Shown: positions 17,119-26,755 of the stretch, in pieces
How the letters are laid out: each line of letters opens with the position of its first letter
Position numbering within the stretch: position 1 is the stretch's first letter
NCBI GenBank assembly: GCA_963750255.1
Contig: CAVVPZ010000012.1
Location: 71,840-135,839, forward strand
DNA length: 64,000 nt
Reading direction: 5' to 3'
Source: DATLED01 sp963750255
GTDB lineage: Bacteria > Actinomycetota > Acidimicrobiia > Acidimicrobiales > CADCTF01
The notes under the pieces: model-generated
Databases searched by the model: none
Told to the model about the DNA's origin: nothing
What the model saw: only the letters and a program-made list of their open reading frames with translations
Made by a program: the position numbers and the translations under genes

Positions 17119-18717
17119 ATGACCCTCGCCTGGCACGCCCAGCAGGCCCCCGATCGACCCGCGATCTCGTCGGTCAACGGCGACCGCACCTTCGGCGAGC
17201 TCAATGCCAACGCCAATCGCCTCGTGCGGGTGCTGCGGGCCCGGGGATTGCAGGCCGGCGACTCACTGTCGCTGGTGTGCGCCAACCGCCCCGAGTTCGC
17301 CGAGGTCCTTGCCGCATGCCAGCGCATGGGTGTGCGCATCACCCCGGTCAACTGGCACCTCACCGGCAGCGAGATGGCCTACATCATCGAGGATTCCGAG
17401 GCCAAGGCCGTGGTGGGCGACGTTCGATTCGCCGCCGCCATCGAGGCTGCCATGGCCGAGTTGGCGTCGCCCCCCTCGATCCGCCTCGCCATCGAAGGAG
17501 GCGTGGCCGGCTTCGACGACTACGCCTCGGTCATCTCGGCCGAGGACGGCAGCGACATCGACGACCCCGTACTCGGCCGCTCGATGCTCTACACCTCGGG
17601 CACCACCGGCCGGCCCAAGGGCGTCGACCGCCCGACGGCGGCCGCGGCCGCAGGTGGAGCCGCAAGCGGTGCTGCCGCCGCCCGGGCCGCAGCCACGGCC
17701 CAGACCCCGTCGCAGACCGCCAGCCGCTACGTGGCCGGCGAAGACCTCCACCTGTGCACCGGGCCGCTCTACCACGCCGCCCCGCTGGCGTTCTCGCTCA
17801 CCGGTCCGCTCACCGCCGGGGTCGGCGTCGTGTGCATGGACGGATGGAACGAGCGCGAGGCCCTCGATCTCATCGAGCGCCACGGCATCACCCACACCCA
17901 CATGGTGCCGACGATGTTCCACCGGCTCCTCGCCATTCCCGAAGACGAACGCAGGGCGCAAGCGACACCTCGAAGCTGCGCTACGTGATCCATGGCGCTG
18001 CGCCGTGTCCCGTGGCCGTCAAGGCGGCACTCATCGAGTGGCTCGGCCCCGTGGTTTACGAGTACTACGCCGCCACCGAGGGTTCGGGGTCGTTCGTCGA
18101 CTCCGAGGAGTGGCTCAAGAAGCCCGGAACCGTGGGCAAGCCGGCCACCGACGACCACGTCCGTATCCTCGACGACGACCGCAAGGAGCTGCCCGCGCAA
18201 CGAGGTGGGCACCGTCTACCTGAAGGCCCCGGCGACCGGGCGGTTCCGGTACTACAAGGACGAGGAGAAGACGGCCAACAGCTACCTCGGGGACGAGGGT
18301 TACTTCACCCTCGGCGACCACGGCTACCTCGACGACGACGGCTACTTGTTCTTGACCGGTCGCAGCGCCGAGCTGATCATCTCGGGCGGCGTCAACATCT
18401 ATCCGGCCGAGGTCGACGCCGTGTTGTTGACCCACCCTGCCGTCGGTGACGTCGGCGTGATCGGCATCCCCAACGCGGACTGGGGCGAGGAGGTGAAGGC
18501 CGTGGTCGAGCTCAAGACGGGGATCACGGATTCACCTGGCCTCGCCGACGAGCTCATCGCCTTTTGCCGTGACCGCCTCGCCCACTACAAGTGCCCGCGC
18601 ACGATCGATTTCCTCGACGAGCTCCCACGCCACGACAACGGCAAGCTGTACCGCCGCAAACTCCGAGAGATCTACGTCACCGACGACGACCCCACCGGTC
18701 ACCGCACCAAGACCTGA
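17119..18717 (+). CDS. Acyl-CoA synthetase (AMP-binding), with Ala-rich insertion
   Basis: About 530 residues. ATP/AMP motif LYTSGTTGRPKG, then LYHAAPLAFSLTG, YVIHGAAPCPVAVK, VYEYYAATEGSG, YFTLGDHGYLDDDG, FLTGRSAELIISGGVNIYPA and the C-terminal catalytic Lys region RHDNGKLYRRKLR. It activates a carboxylic acid through an acyl-adenylate to its CoA ester. Unusual: right after the P-loop (17632-17735) there is an alanine-rich segment of about 35 residues that the family lacks. Frame jumps near 17955 and 18195. It follows the ferritin-like gene by six bases, so they are one transcript. Confidence 0.85.
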
Positions 18718-18744
18718 CCTTCGGAGACTCCGGGTCGGGCGGAG

Positions 18745-18864
18745 TCAGCAGTCCGCCAGGGCGCCGAGCGCAGCGCAGATTTGGTGCCGGCCGTCGGCTC
18801 CGAGCGCGCCGAGGCGGATGGTGAGGGTCGACTTGGGCACGGTGGCGAGGTCTAGGTCGTACTC
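18745..18864 (-). pseudogene. C-terminal fragment of a MazF/PemK-like toxin
   Basis: Reading on the minus strand gives YDLDLATVPKSTLTIRLGAL followed by GADGRHQICAALGALADC and a stop at 18745. This resembles the last helix region of MazF/PemK ribonucleases (L-x-T-V-P-K-x-x-L-x-x-R-[IL]-G-x-L). Nothing upstream in any frame continues the toxin: the preceding bases encode the C-terminus of the M50 peptidase. I read it as a remnant; resemblance judged by eye only. Confidence 0.4.
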
Positions 18865-19680
18865 GGGGCGTCGATGGGTGACGGTTTGACGCCGGCCCCC
18901 CTGGACAGTGCCGACCAGACGCCGAGGGCGCAGGCGCTGCACCCGAGCACCATCCACGCGCTGGCCCACAGCCACGCCGGCAGCCCCGTGGCGTGTTGCA
19001 GGATCGACGCGTCGGATCCGCCGCCCCGGCGGGACGAGACGAACACCTGACGCAGATCCTCGACGGCGCCGAGCGAGAGCGCCGTCGCCACGACCACGAC
19101 GAAGACCCGCCGCACCTGGGTGGAGCGCTGCCACACGAGTCCGGCGATGACCACGATGGCGAGCACGCAGAAGACGATGGTGAACCGGCCGTCGCCTGAC
19201 GTCGATCCGGTCACCGCAGCGGCGTCACCGTCGGGTCGGGTGCTCCACGGCACCCAGGCCAGCCCGGTGGCGGTAATGGCGAACGCGGCGACGCCGAGCA
19301 CCACACGGCCAGAGCGCATCCGCGAGCAGACCTCGAAGAGCACGGCGCCGACGATGGCCGTCCCCACGTATCCCGCCGACCCGACGGCCACACGGCGCCA
19401 ACGTCCCGTGATCGCCCGAGTAGTACGTGAGCCCGCCTCCGTGCGCGTTGATCGTCACGCTATTGACGTCAGCCCCGACCGCCATGGCGACCGTCGCATG
19501 CATCGCTTCATGGACGAAGGTGACCAGGAGTTGCAGTGGCAACAGGAATGGGGTGTCCCACAGCACCAGCACGGCGAGGACGGCGATCGTCAGCGTAATG
19601 ATGAACTGTCGCCGCGTGATGGGTCCGGGCCGGGCCGGCGTGGGCTCGCTCCCGTTCGTAGCGATTCGCTCCGCCTCCAC
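18852..19680 (-). CDS. M50-type (site-2 protease-like) membrane metallopeptidase
   Basis: About 275 residues from GTG 19680. N-terminal transmembrane segment FIITLTIAVLAVLVLW, then TFVHEAMHATVAM with the HExxH zinc motif inside a membrane helix, NAHGGGLTYYSG, and after a frame jump near 19395 VGSAGYVGTAIVGAVLFEVC, with further membrane helices to WASAWMVLGCSACALG. This is the layout of M50B-like peptidases found widely in actinobacteria. The distal Asp-Gly motif of classical site-2 proteases is not obvious, so activity is uncertain. Divergent from mraY. Confidence 0.72.
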
Positions 19681-19746
19681 CAGAGCGAGTGTACGAGTCG
19701 GCGGTGTTGGTCGGCGGGCGGTTGTCGACCCGTGGAGGTTGCCGCC

Positions 19747-20793
19747 ATGTTGGGGATCGTCGTCGGGGGCGCGGTGGCAATCGTGGTCTCGCTCCTGGGC
19801 ACGCCGCTGTTGGTCCGATTCCTCAAGGCTCGCGGCGTGGGTCAACCCATCCACGATGCCGTCACCCAGCACGCGGCCAAGGCAGGCACGCCGACGATGG
19901 GCGGGGCCATCATCACCGTCGCCGCGCTCGTCGGGTACCTGGCGGCGCGGGCGGTGCTGGGTTCGGCGCCCACGGGTACGGGGCTGCGGCTCGTGCTGGC
20001 CACGGCCGCCGCCGCCGTGGTCGGCGGCATTGATGACTGGTTGAAAGTACGGAGCCGGCGCAACCAAGGCGGGCTCAGCCGTCGGGCCAAGACCGCTCTG
20101 CAATTGCCGGTCATCGTCGCGTTCTGCGCCTCGTACCTCGTATCGGGATCGTGCACCGCCATCTCCGTCACCCGATGCGCGTCCGGCATCGACCTCGGTC
20201 CGATCGTGTGGATGGTCTTCGCTGTCGGCTTCTTCTGGGCCACCACCAACGCTGTCAACTTTGCCGACGGGCTCGAGGGTCTGCTCGCTGGGTCAGGAGC
20301 CATCACGTTCGTCGCCCTGTTGGTGATTGCCTTCTGGCAGTTCCGCCACGGCGAAACCTATGGCGTGTCCAACGCCCTCGACCTCGCCGTCATTGCCGCC
20401 TGCCTTTGCGCTGCTTGCGTTGGGTTCTTGTGGTGGAACGGCAACCCGATGTCGATCTTCATGGGCGACGTCGGGTCGCTGGCCATCGGCACCGCCATCG
20501 CCGGATTGGCCTTGAGCATGCACGTGAGCCTGCTGATCCTCGTGCTCGGCGCTCTCTACGTCGTCGAAGGCGCTTCGGTGGGACTCCAGATCTCGACGTG
20601 GAAGTGGTACTTCAAGCCCCGGGGCGCCAAGCGTCGCCTCTTCCGCATGGCTCCCATCCACCATCACTTCGAGGTGGCGGGCTGGTCGGCGGGCACCGTG
20701 CTCGTGCGGTTCTGGATCCTCAACGCCGTTGCCGCCGCGCTGGCGCTGGCCATCTTCTACGTCGACGCCCTCGGCGCCAGCGGGTTGCGTTGA
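19747..20793 (+). CDS. mraY: MraY-type phospho-MurNAc-pentapeptide transferase, solitary copy
   Basis: Intact, 348 residues from ATG 19747 (an in-frame GTG at 19732 is possible), ten membrane helices. Motifs: GTPTMGGAI, DDWLKVRSRRNQGGLSRRAK (catalytic Asp pair), NAVNFADGLEGLLAG, GNPMSIFMGDVGSLAIG and APIHHHFEVAGW. The enzyme transfers phospho-MurNAc-pentapeptide to undecaprenyl phosphate to make lipid I. It is not in a murE/murF/murD cluster and the usual DGLDGL reads DGLEGL, so it may be a second copy with a modified role. Confidence 0.85.
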   Translation: MLGIVVGGAVAIVVSLLGTPLLVRFLKARGVGQPIHDAVTQHAAKAGTPTMGGAIITVAALVGYLAARAVLGSAPTGTGLRLVLATAAAAVVGGIDDWLKVRSRRNQGGLSRRAKTALQLPVIVAFCASYLVSGSCTAISVTRCASGIDLGPIVWMVFAVGFFWATTNAVNFADGLEGLLAGSGAITFVALLVIAFWQFRHGETYGVSNALDLAVIAACLCAACVGFLWWNGNPMSIFMGDVGSLAIGTAIAGLALSMHVSLLILVLGALYVVEGASVGLQISTWKWYFKPRGAKRRLFRMAPIHHHFEVAGWSAGTVLVRFWILNAVAAALALAIFYVDALGASGLR

Positions 20794-20809
20794 CGCAGCG
20801 GAAGGCGAC

Positions 20810-21616
20810 TCAGCGGAAGGCGACGGTGAGGTCGGGGCCGCGTCGGAGGGTGTGGCCGCCGTCGATGCCGAGGCACTGCCCGGTGACCCATGACGACTCG
20901 GGACCGGCGAGGTAGCGAACGCCGGCGGCGATGTCGTCGACCTCGCCCAGCCGGGCCAGCGGCATCTGGGCGAGGTAGTCGCCGACGATTGCCTCGTTGG
21001 TCGTGAGGCCGGCGGCTATGTCGGTGGGCACCAAGCCGGGGCGCACGGCGTTGACCCGTACGCCGGCGGCACCGAGCTCGTCGGCAGCGTTGCGCACGAG
21101 CGCCTCGAGGGCGGCCTTGGACACGCAGTAGGCCGACATCAGCCGGTGGGTGAGTGGAGCGGCGATCGAGGAGATGGCCACGATCGAGCCTCCGCCCGAG
21201 CCGGCCATCGCCTGCGACGCATGTTTGATGGTGAGCATGGCCCCGTCGAGGTTGACGGCCATGACGGCACGCCACCCGGCGAGGTCCATCGACATCACCG
21301 GCCCCGCGCTCCCGGTGCCGGCGGCGGCCACGGCGATGTCGAGGCCGACCGAGCCGCCGAGTGGCAACGGCGCTGTCAACGGCGCGCTTGACGTCGTCTT
21401 CGTCGGCGACGTCGCAGACCGAGAGCCCGACGGCAGGGCCATCGGGCGCCTCGGCGCGCGAGTTGCGCCACGGCCGCCTCGAGCTTGGCCTGCGTGCGTC
21501 CGGCCAGCGTGACCGATGCGCCGTCGGCCAAGAAGGCCCGGGCGCACGCCAAGCCGATGCCCGAGCCGCCACCGGTGATCGAACGCCACCTTGCCGTCGA
21601 GCGGCCGCGCCGTCAC
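20810..21616 (-). CDS. Short-chain dehydrogenase/reductase
   Basis: About 265 residues from GTG 21616, which overlaps the end of the CoA-transferase gene. After frame jumps near 21580, 21450 and 21360 the Rossmann start TGGGSGIGLACA, IVAISSIAAP (catalytic Ser), MSAYCVSKAALEAL (YxxxK), RVNAVRPGLVPTD and the C-terminal VTGQCLGIDGGHTLRRG are seen: a classical SDR. The CoA-transferase neighbour suggests oxidation or reduction of a hydroxyacyl- or ketoacyl-CoA intermediate. Confidence 0.8.
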   Translation of the reverse strand: MTARPLDGKVAFDHRWRLGHRLGVRPGLLGRRRIGHAGRTHAGQARGGRGATRAPRRPMALPSGSRSATSPTKTTSSAPLTAPLPLGGSVGLDIAVAAAGTGSAGPVMSMDLAGWRAVMAVNLDGAMLTIKHASQAMAGSGGGSIVAISSIAAPLTHRLMSAYCVSKAALEALVRNAADELGAAGVRVNAVRPGLVPTDIAAGLTTNEAIVGDYLAQMPLARLGEVDDIAAGVRYLAGPESSWVTGQCLGIDGGHTLRRGPDLTVAFR

Positions 21617-22858
21617 GCTGAGGTCCCGACCACGCCCGCGGACAAGAGGGTGGCGATGCGCTCGTCGTCGAAGCCGAACGAGGCCAACACTTCGGCCGAG
21701 TGTTCGCCGATACCCGGCGCCGGCCCCCGCACGGCAGACATCGCTCGACGACATGGCGAACGGGGCCGCCAGCATGTCGAACGACCCGATCCCCGGATGC
21801 TCGACGGCGGTGAACATGCCCATTTCCTTGGCCGCCGGGTCGGCGATGAGGTCGGGGAGTTCGGCCACCTTGCCCCAGATGATCCCGGTGGCGTCGAGGA
21901 GCGGCGCCCAGTGGGCGTAGGGCTGGGAGGCGAACAGGTCGTCGAAGATCCCGACGATCGCGCGGTTGTTGCGGAAGCGGTCGGCGGGCGTGGCGAAGCG
22001 CTCGTCGTCGACCAACTCGGGGACGCCGAGCGACGTGCAGAACCGTCCCCATGCGCCCTGGTCGAGCGTCGACAGGTTGATCCACACGTCGTCGCCGCAG
22101 CGATAGCGGGTGTTCATGGGGCTGATGGCCTCGTCGCGCGACCGCTTGTTGGGCTGGACGCCGTCGACCAAGGCCACGGCGACGTCGCAACCGATCGTCC
22201 ACGCCGCCGTGCGCATGAGGGCGGTCTCGACGACCTGACCCTCACCGGTACGGTCACGCACTCGGAGAGCGGCGAGGATGGCGGTGAGCAGCGCCAGTCC
22301 GGTGGGGTGGTCGCCCTGACCGGGTCGGAAGGCGGGCGGCGGCTCGCCGGGCTCGCCGATGAGGCTCATGATGGCGCCCCGACCGAAGAAGGCGGTCAGG
22401 TCGAAGGCGATGCGGTCGGCGTCGTCGCCGCTCGATCCGTAGCCGGTGACCATGGCGTAGATCAGCTCGGGGTGATCGGCCCGGAGCTGCTCGGGGCCGA
22501 GCCCGAACCGTGCCAGCCGCTTGGGCAACAGGTTGGTGATGACGACGTCGGCCTTGGCCGCCAACTCGCGCACCAACGCACCGCCGTCGGGATGGCCGAG
22601 GTCGACGGCCAGCCCCTTCTTGCCCCGGTTCGAGAAGTGGAAGGGGATGTCGTGGGCGGCGACGCCCGCCGGCGAGGTGGGCTGGCGCAGCTTTCCCCGC
22701 ATCGAGTCACCACCCAGAGGCTCGATCTTGATGACCGTTGCCCCCATGTCGGCCATCAAGGCTGCGCAGCTGGGCCCTGCCACCCAGTTCGACAGCTCCA
22801 ACACGGTCAGGTCATCAAGCGCTCCGGCCACGCCAAGACCATGCCACGCCAGGGCCAT
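21613..22858 (-). CDS. Class III CoA-transferase (CaiB/BaiF family)
   Basis: About 410 residues. LTVLELSNWVAGPSCAALMA and MGATVIKIEPLGGDSMRG open the family fold; GKKGLAVDLGHPDGGALV, ADVVITNLLPKRLARFGL, MVTGYGSSGD (substrate loop), EGQVVETALMRTAAW and VAELPDLIADPAAKEMGMF follow. The usual catalytic Asp block near residue 170 is not clear to me. A base shift near 21745 leads to the C-terminus (GIGEHSAEVL) and a stop overlapping the SDR start. It moves CoA between carboxylic acids, for entry of a substrate into beta-oxidation. Start may be ATG 22858 or an internal GTG near 22831. Confidence 0.82.
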
Positions 22859-22917
22859 GCCATGGGTCGTCGCCCCGGGAGGAGCACGCGGGCAAGGCGG
22901 GCGCGGAACCTGTCATC

Positions 22918-23958
22918 GTGCTGCCGCCCCTCCCTGCCCAGCCGGCCGACGTGCCGTGGCCGACCGACTCCTGGCCCCGGGGCGAGGCGCCCGACGCCCT
23001 CGCCCCTCTGATCGACGCAGCCTTCGGGCCTGAACTTGCCAGGACCTTCGCCGTCGTCGTCGTGCACGGCGGAAGGATCGTGGCCGAGCGGTACGCCGAC
23101 GTCATCGAACACTTCGGACGCGCCGGACGAGCCGATCGGACCGAACACACCACTGCTGTCGTGGTCGATGGCCAAGTCGGTGCTCCACGCGCTGGTGGGG
23201 ATGCTGGTCGCCGACGGCCGCCTCGATGTCGAGGCCGCCGCTGCCGTGGCGCTCTGGCATGCCGATCCTGCCGACCCCCGCAGGGCGATCACGCTTCGTC
23301 ACCTGCTCGAGATGCGCGACGGGCTTGACTTCGTCGAGGACTACGTCGACGGCGAGGTCTCCGATGTCATCAAGATGCTGTTCGGACCGGGCCAAGGCGA
23401 CGTCGCCGCCTTCGCCATCGACCGACCGCTCGCTGCCGATCCCGGCGAGCGCTGGAGCTACTCGAGCGGCACTTCCAACATCATCTCCCGGATCGTGGCC
23501 GACGTTATCGGTACCGGCGAGCCCTACGAGCGCTTCCTTCAGGAGCGGTTGTTCGACGCCATCGGGATGCGAACGGCGCGCGCCACCTTCGACGACGCCG
23601 GCACGTTCATCGGCTCGAGCTTCGTCTACGCGTCGGCCACCGACTTCGCTCGTTTCGGGCTCCTCTACCTTCGCGACGGCGTCTGGGCCGGGCGGCGGCG
23701 GTTGCCGGAGGGGTGGGTCGACACGGCCCGCACCCCGCAGGCCATCGACCCCGAGAACGGCAACGGGTACGGCTGGCAGTGGTGGGTGCGAGCCGACGAT
23801 CCGCTCGGCTGCTTTTGGGCCAACGGGTACGAAGGCCAGTCGATCCTGGTCTGCCCGGGCTCGCGACCTCGTCGTCGTACGGCTGGGCAAGACCGAAGTT
23901 GCCCGCGAGCCTGTTGCTCCGCCAGTGGCGCTACGACGTGGTCGACGCCTTCGCTTGA
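22918..23958 (+). CDS. Serine hydrolase, class C beta-lactamase fold
   Basis: About 345 residues, GTG 22918. After a frame jump near 23120, LLSWSMAKSVLHALVG carries the SxxK nucleophile motif; WSYSSGTSNIISRIVA holds the YxS motif and GNGYGWQWWV leads to the C-terminal strand. A second shift near 23860 gives DLVVVRLG and the end WRYDVVDAFA. Class C-like serine hydrolases hydrolyse esters or amides; in lipid-degrading actinobacteria they are usually esterases, not drug lactamases. No signal peptide. Lies 60 bases from the divergent CoA-transferase. Confidence 0.78.
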
Positions 23959-23975
23959 GCGCCAGACTGTCCTCC

Positions 23976-24722
23976 ATGAGTGAGAACGTACGCATCGGAG
24001 TGTTGGGGGCCGGCGTCATGGGGTCGGGCATCGCCCAAGTCATGGCCATCGCCGGACACGAGGTGATCTGCTACGACGTGGCCGAGGAGGCGCTGGAGAA
24101 GGGTCGGGCCATCGTCGACACCGGCCGCTTCGGGGTCAAGGGCGCAGTCGAACGGGGCAAGCTCACCGCCGACGAGGCCGACGCCGCGCTCGCCCGGCTC
24201 ACGTTCTCCGCCGACCTCGACCAGGCCGCCGCCGTCGACGTGGTGATCGAAGCCGTGCCCGAGCGCCTCGACCTCAAGATCTCGGTGTTCCGTGATCTCG
24301 ACCGCAAAGCGCCCGAGGCGACGATCCTCGCCTCGAACTCGAGCGGCTTCCCGATCCAGGCGCTGGCCGCCGCCACCGACCGCGCCGACCGCGTCGTCGG
24401 CTGGCACTGGGCCTCGCCGGCGCCGGTCATGAAGTTGGCCGAGATCGTGCGTGGCCCCCAAGACGTCGGACGAAACGGTCGAGACGATCCGCGCCCTGGC
24501 CGCCGGGGCGGGCAAGAACCCGGTCGTCGTCAAGGACTCAGGCCCGCAACTGGGGCTACGTGGCCAACCGCGTCTACTTCGCCATGGTCGCCGAGGCGGC
24601 CAAGGTCGTGCAGGAGGGCGATCGCCGATCGCGAGCAGGTCGACCAGCTGATGGTCGACTGCTTCCGCTGGCCGACCGGTCCCTTCGGGATGACCCGCGG
24701 CGCCGGCTCGGGCTGGAGCTAG
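23976..24722 (+). CDS. 3-hydroxyacyl-CoA dehydrogenase
   Basis: ATG 23976. NAD-binding start VRIGVLGAGVMGSGIAQVMA, then VDVVIEAVPERLDLK, ILASNSSGFPI and the catalytic-His region WHWASPAPVMKLAEIVRG (WHW where HFF/HFM is usual). Frame jumps near 24465, 24540 and 24630 lead through NPVVVKDS, WGYVANRVYFAMVAEA (3HCDH C-terminal domain) and GPFGMTRGAGSGWS. About 250 residues, slightly shorter than PaaH/HbdA-type enzymes at about 285. Oxidises 3-hydroxyacyl-CoA in beta-oxidation. Confidence 0.85.
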   Translation: MSENVRIGVLGAGVMGSGIAQVMAIAGHEVICYDVAEEALEKGRAIVDTGRFGVKGAVERGKLTADEADAALARLTFSADLDQAAAVDVVIEAVPERLDLKISVFRDLDRKAPEATILASNSSGFPIQALAAATDRADRVVGWHWASPAPVMKLAEIVRGPQDVGRNGRDDPRPGRRGGQEPGRRQGLRPATGATWPTASTSPWSPRRPRSCRRAIADREQVDQLMVDCFRWPTGPFGMTRGAGSGWS

Positions 24723-24725
24723 CTA

Positions 24726-24750
24726 GGATTGTTCGAGTACCGAACAATCC
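24726..24750. promoter_or_regulatory. Perfect 10-bp inverted repeat in promoter of hydrolase gene
   Basis: GGATTGTTCG-AGTAC-CGAACAATCC: perfect 10-base arms, 5-base spacer, starting four bases after the 3HCDH stop and ending seven bases before ATG 24758, followed by GGGGGG. Position over the start region fits a repressor operator. The right arm plus G-run recurs at 39194-39213. Confidence 0.6.
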
Positions 24751-24757
24751 GGGGGGA

Positions 24758-25564
24758 ATGATGGACATCATCGAAGAGACCACCGAGCGGGGCGTCACAG
24801 AGCGCCGCTTCGACCTCAAGGCAGGCAACGAGGTCGTGCCCGGGATCCTGTGGGAGCCCGAGCAGGCGTTGGCCGACGCCACGCCGCGGGCCGACGATCC
24901 TCATCGGCCACGGCGGCACCCAGCACAAGCGGGTGGCCAACGTGCTCGGCCTGGCCCGGCATGTTCGTGCGCCACCTCGGCGTGTCGGTTGCGGCCATCG
25001 ACGCGCCCGGACACGGCGACCGGATCGTCGACAAGGAGGCGGCGGCCGAGGCCCAGCGCCGCCTCGGCGCCCGCATCGCCGGCGGACGTCAGGAGGGCGC
25101 ACCCCAGCCCATGCAGATGGGCCCGGAGGAGGCCAAGGCGTGGGTCGATCGCACCACCAACGGTGTGGCCGAGTGGCAGGCGCTCGTCGACGACCTCCAG
25201 ACCCGGCCCGACCTCGCGAGCGGCCCCTTCGGCTACTGGGGAGTCTCGATGGGCACGGCCATCGGTCTGCCGTTCGTGGCCGCCGAGCCCCGCATCACCG
25301 CCGCCGTGCTCGGCCTCGCCGGGCTGTCCAACCGACCCGGTCAAGACGCGCTTCGAGGCCGCAGCCCGCAGCCTGTCGATCCCGATCATGTTCGTCTTCC
25401 AGGCCGACGACGAGTTGATGACCCTCGAGTCGGGCATCGCCCTCTTCCAGGCCATCGGGTCGAAGGAGAAGACGATGCATCTCAATCCGGGCGGTCACGT
25501 CGAGACCCCGATGTTCGAGCGGGCCGCCGCCGAAGACTTCTTCCGCCGCCACCTGCTGGCGTGA
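24758..25564 (+). CDS. Alpha/beta-hydrolase (dienelactone-hydrolase-like)
   Basis: About 265 residues from ATG 24758 or 24761. Strand and oxyanion block ILIGHGGTQHKR, cap region FVRHLGVSVAAIDAPGHGD, nucleophile GYWGVSMGTAIG (GxSxG), Asp in FVFQADDELMTL and His in HLNPGGHVETP make a complete triad. Frame jumps near 24890, 24955 and 25345. Substrate unknown. Its stop overlaps the GTG of the following GNAT gene. A perfect palindrome sits over its start, so it is likely repressed until an inducer appears. Confidence 0.75.
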   Translation: MMDIIEETTERGVTERRFDLKAGNEVVPGILWEPEQALADATPRADDPHRPRRHPAQAGGQRARPGPACSCATSACRLRPSTRPDTATGSSTRRRRPRPSAASAPASPADVRRAHPSPCRWARRRPRRGSIAPPTVWPSGRRSSTTSRPGPTSRAAPSATGESRWARPSVCRSWPPSPASPPPCSASPGCPTDPVKTRFEAAARSLSIPIMFVFQADDELMTLESGIALFQAIGSKEKTMHLNPGGHVETPMFERAAAEDFFRRHLLA

Positions 25565-26100
25565 CCACGTTGCTGGTCGGCGGGCTGGTGTTGCGTCCGC
25601 CCGCCGCCAGCGACGCCGCCGAGGCGCTGGCGCTCGTCCTCGACCCCGACGTCCGGCACTGGAACCCGTGCCCCGCCGTGGTCGACCTCGCGTCAGCCCG
25701 CGCCTGGTGTCAGAGGGGCGGCGACTGGACGACGGGCGACCACGCCACCTTCACCATCGAGGCCGGCGCTGCGTATGCCGGCAACGTGTCGCTCCACAGC
25801 ATCGACTCGGAGCAGTCGTCGGGGTCAATCGGCTATCGGATCGCTCCCGCCCACCGAGGACGCGGTATCGCCACCGCCGCCGTGGATGCCGTGACCAGTT
25901 TCGCCTTCGCCGAGCTCGGCCTCGTTCGGGTCCAACTCCTCCACGCCGTGCCCAACGAGGCGTCGTGCCGGGTGGCCGTCAAGGCCGGATTCGTGCACGA
26001 AGGCACGCTGCGCAGCTCAGGAGATTACGACGGTGTGCGACACGACGAGCACGTGCACGGACGTCTGTGCACCGACGTCACTCCGGCAGCGGACCGGTGA
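25561..26100 (+). CDS. GNAT acetyltransferase, RimJ-like
   Basis: Intact, 179 residues from GTG 25561 (GTGA overlap). LVLRPPAASDAAEALALVLD opens the fold; the acetyl-CoA loop is YRIAPAHRGRGIATAAVDAV; C-terminal blocks are VRVQLLHAVPNEASCRVAVK and GFVHEGTLRSSGDYDG. Typical of RimJ/RimL-type N-acetyltransferases acting on protein N-termini or small amines. Acceptor unknown. The last 23 bases overlap the convergent VOC gene. Confidence 0.85.
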   Translation: MTTLLVGGLVLRPPAASDAAEALALVLDPDVRHWNPCPAVVDLASARAWCQRGGDWTTGDHATFTIEAGAAYAGNVSLHSIDSEQSSGSIGYRIAPAHRGRGIATAAVDAVTSFAFAELGLVRVQLLHAVPNEASCRVAVKAGFVHEGTLRSSGDYDGVRHDEHVHGRLCTDVTPAADR

Positions 26101-26755
26101 GCGACGCCCGCTGGGACACCTCGACCCAGCTGCCGCCGGGGTCGCGCACGAACGAGATGTAGGCCGTGTCGCCGAGCCGCACGGGCGGCCGGCCCTCGGT
26201 CCAACCGGCGGCCAGGAGCCGGGCGTGCTCGGCCTTGACGTCACGCACTTGCACGGTGAGGTAGCGGAGCCCGGCGGCGAACATCCCGCCCACGTCGCCG
26301 GCGTCCGGCGTCCGGTACCAACTGGAGCAGCGACGTCCCGAGCCGCCACCCGTGCTCCTCGGCCTCGGCCCCGAAGCCGTCGGCGAGCAGGCGGCCGAGT
26401 TCGTCGACGTCGGCGGTCGCCCACACGACGGCGATGTCGTCGACGCCCTCGTGGCCGGCCGGCACCAACTCGACCTCGGTGCCGTCGGGCTCGTGCAGAA
26501 CGACGGGGTCGCTGACCTGGTGCGGCGATGCGGAGGCGGCGAAAGGCGGTCGGCGCCGGGGACAGCTCGGCCCGGGCCGAGTTGACCTTGCACACCGAAC
26601 CCCGGACGCCGAAGCGGTGCTGGTGAACGCCGCCACCGACCTTGAGCAACTCCTCGTAGGCCGAGCCCGACCTCGTCGCGCCAGAAGCCCTCGGCCTCGG
26701 GCCAGCGGCTGGTGTAGAAGCCGACGTCGATGCGGTCCTTGGCCAGGTCAACCAC
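26078..26755 (-). CDS. VOC (glyoxalase/dioxygenase-fold) protein, two modules
   Basis: About 225 residues from ATG 26755, which overlaps the stop of the PhyH gene. First module: IDVGFYTSRWPEAEGFWRDE and VVLHEPDGTEVELVPAG. Second module: LRYLTVQVRDVKAEHARLL, GDTAYISFVRDPGGSWVEVS. His/Glu positions of a metal site are partly recognisable (HEPDG...E, DPGGSWVE). Frame jumps near 26670, 26520 and 26310. Reaction unknown; coupling with a phytanoyl-CoA dioxygenase-like gene suggests an oxygenase or isomerase step in one pathway. Confidence 0.7.
   Translation of the reverse strand: MVDLAKDRIDVGFYTSRWPEAEGFWRDEVGLGLRGVAQGRWRRSPAPLRRPGFGVQGQLGPGRAVPGADRLSPPPHRRTRSATPSFCTSPTAPRSSWCRPATRASTTSPSCGRPPTSTNSAACSPTASGPRPRSTGGGSGRRCSSWYRTPDAGDVGGMFAAGLRYLTVQVRDVKAEHARLLAAGWTEGRPPVRLGDTAYISFVRDPGGSWVEVSQRASLTGPLPE

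Noticed and set aside
16173..18449. 758-codon frame as a ferritin-like/acyl-CoA synthetase fusion
   Set aside because: After about residue 300 the frame becomes an Arg-rich shadow while the synthetase reads in another frame from its own ATG; a base error hides the stop.
18739..18757. GGCGGA/TCCGCC hairpin as terminator after the acyl-CoA synthetase
   Set aside because: Only six pairs, no T-run, and it overlaps a coding-like remnant; too weak to call.
23226..24722. Serine hydrolase/3HCDH fusion frame
   Set aside because: Its first half is a shadow; 3HCDH has its own ATG at 23976 after the hydrolase stop at 23958.
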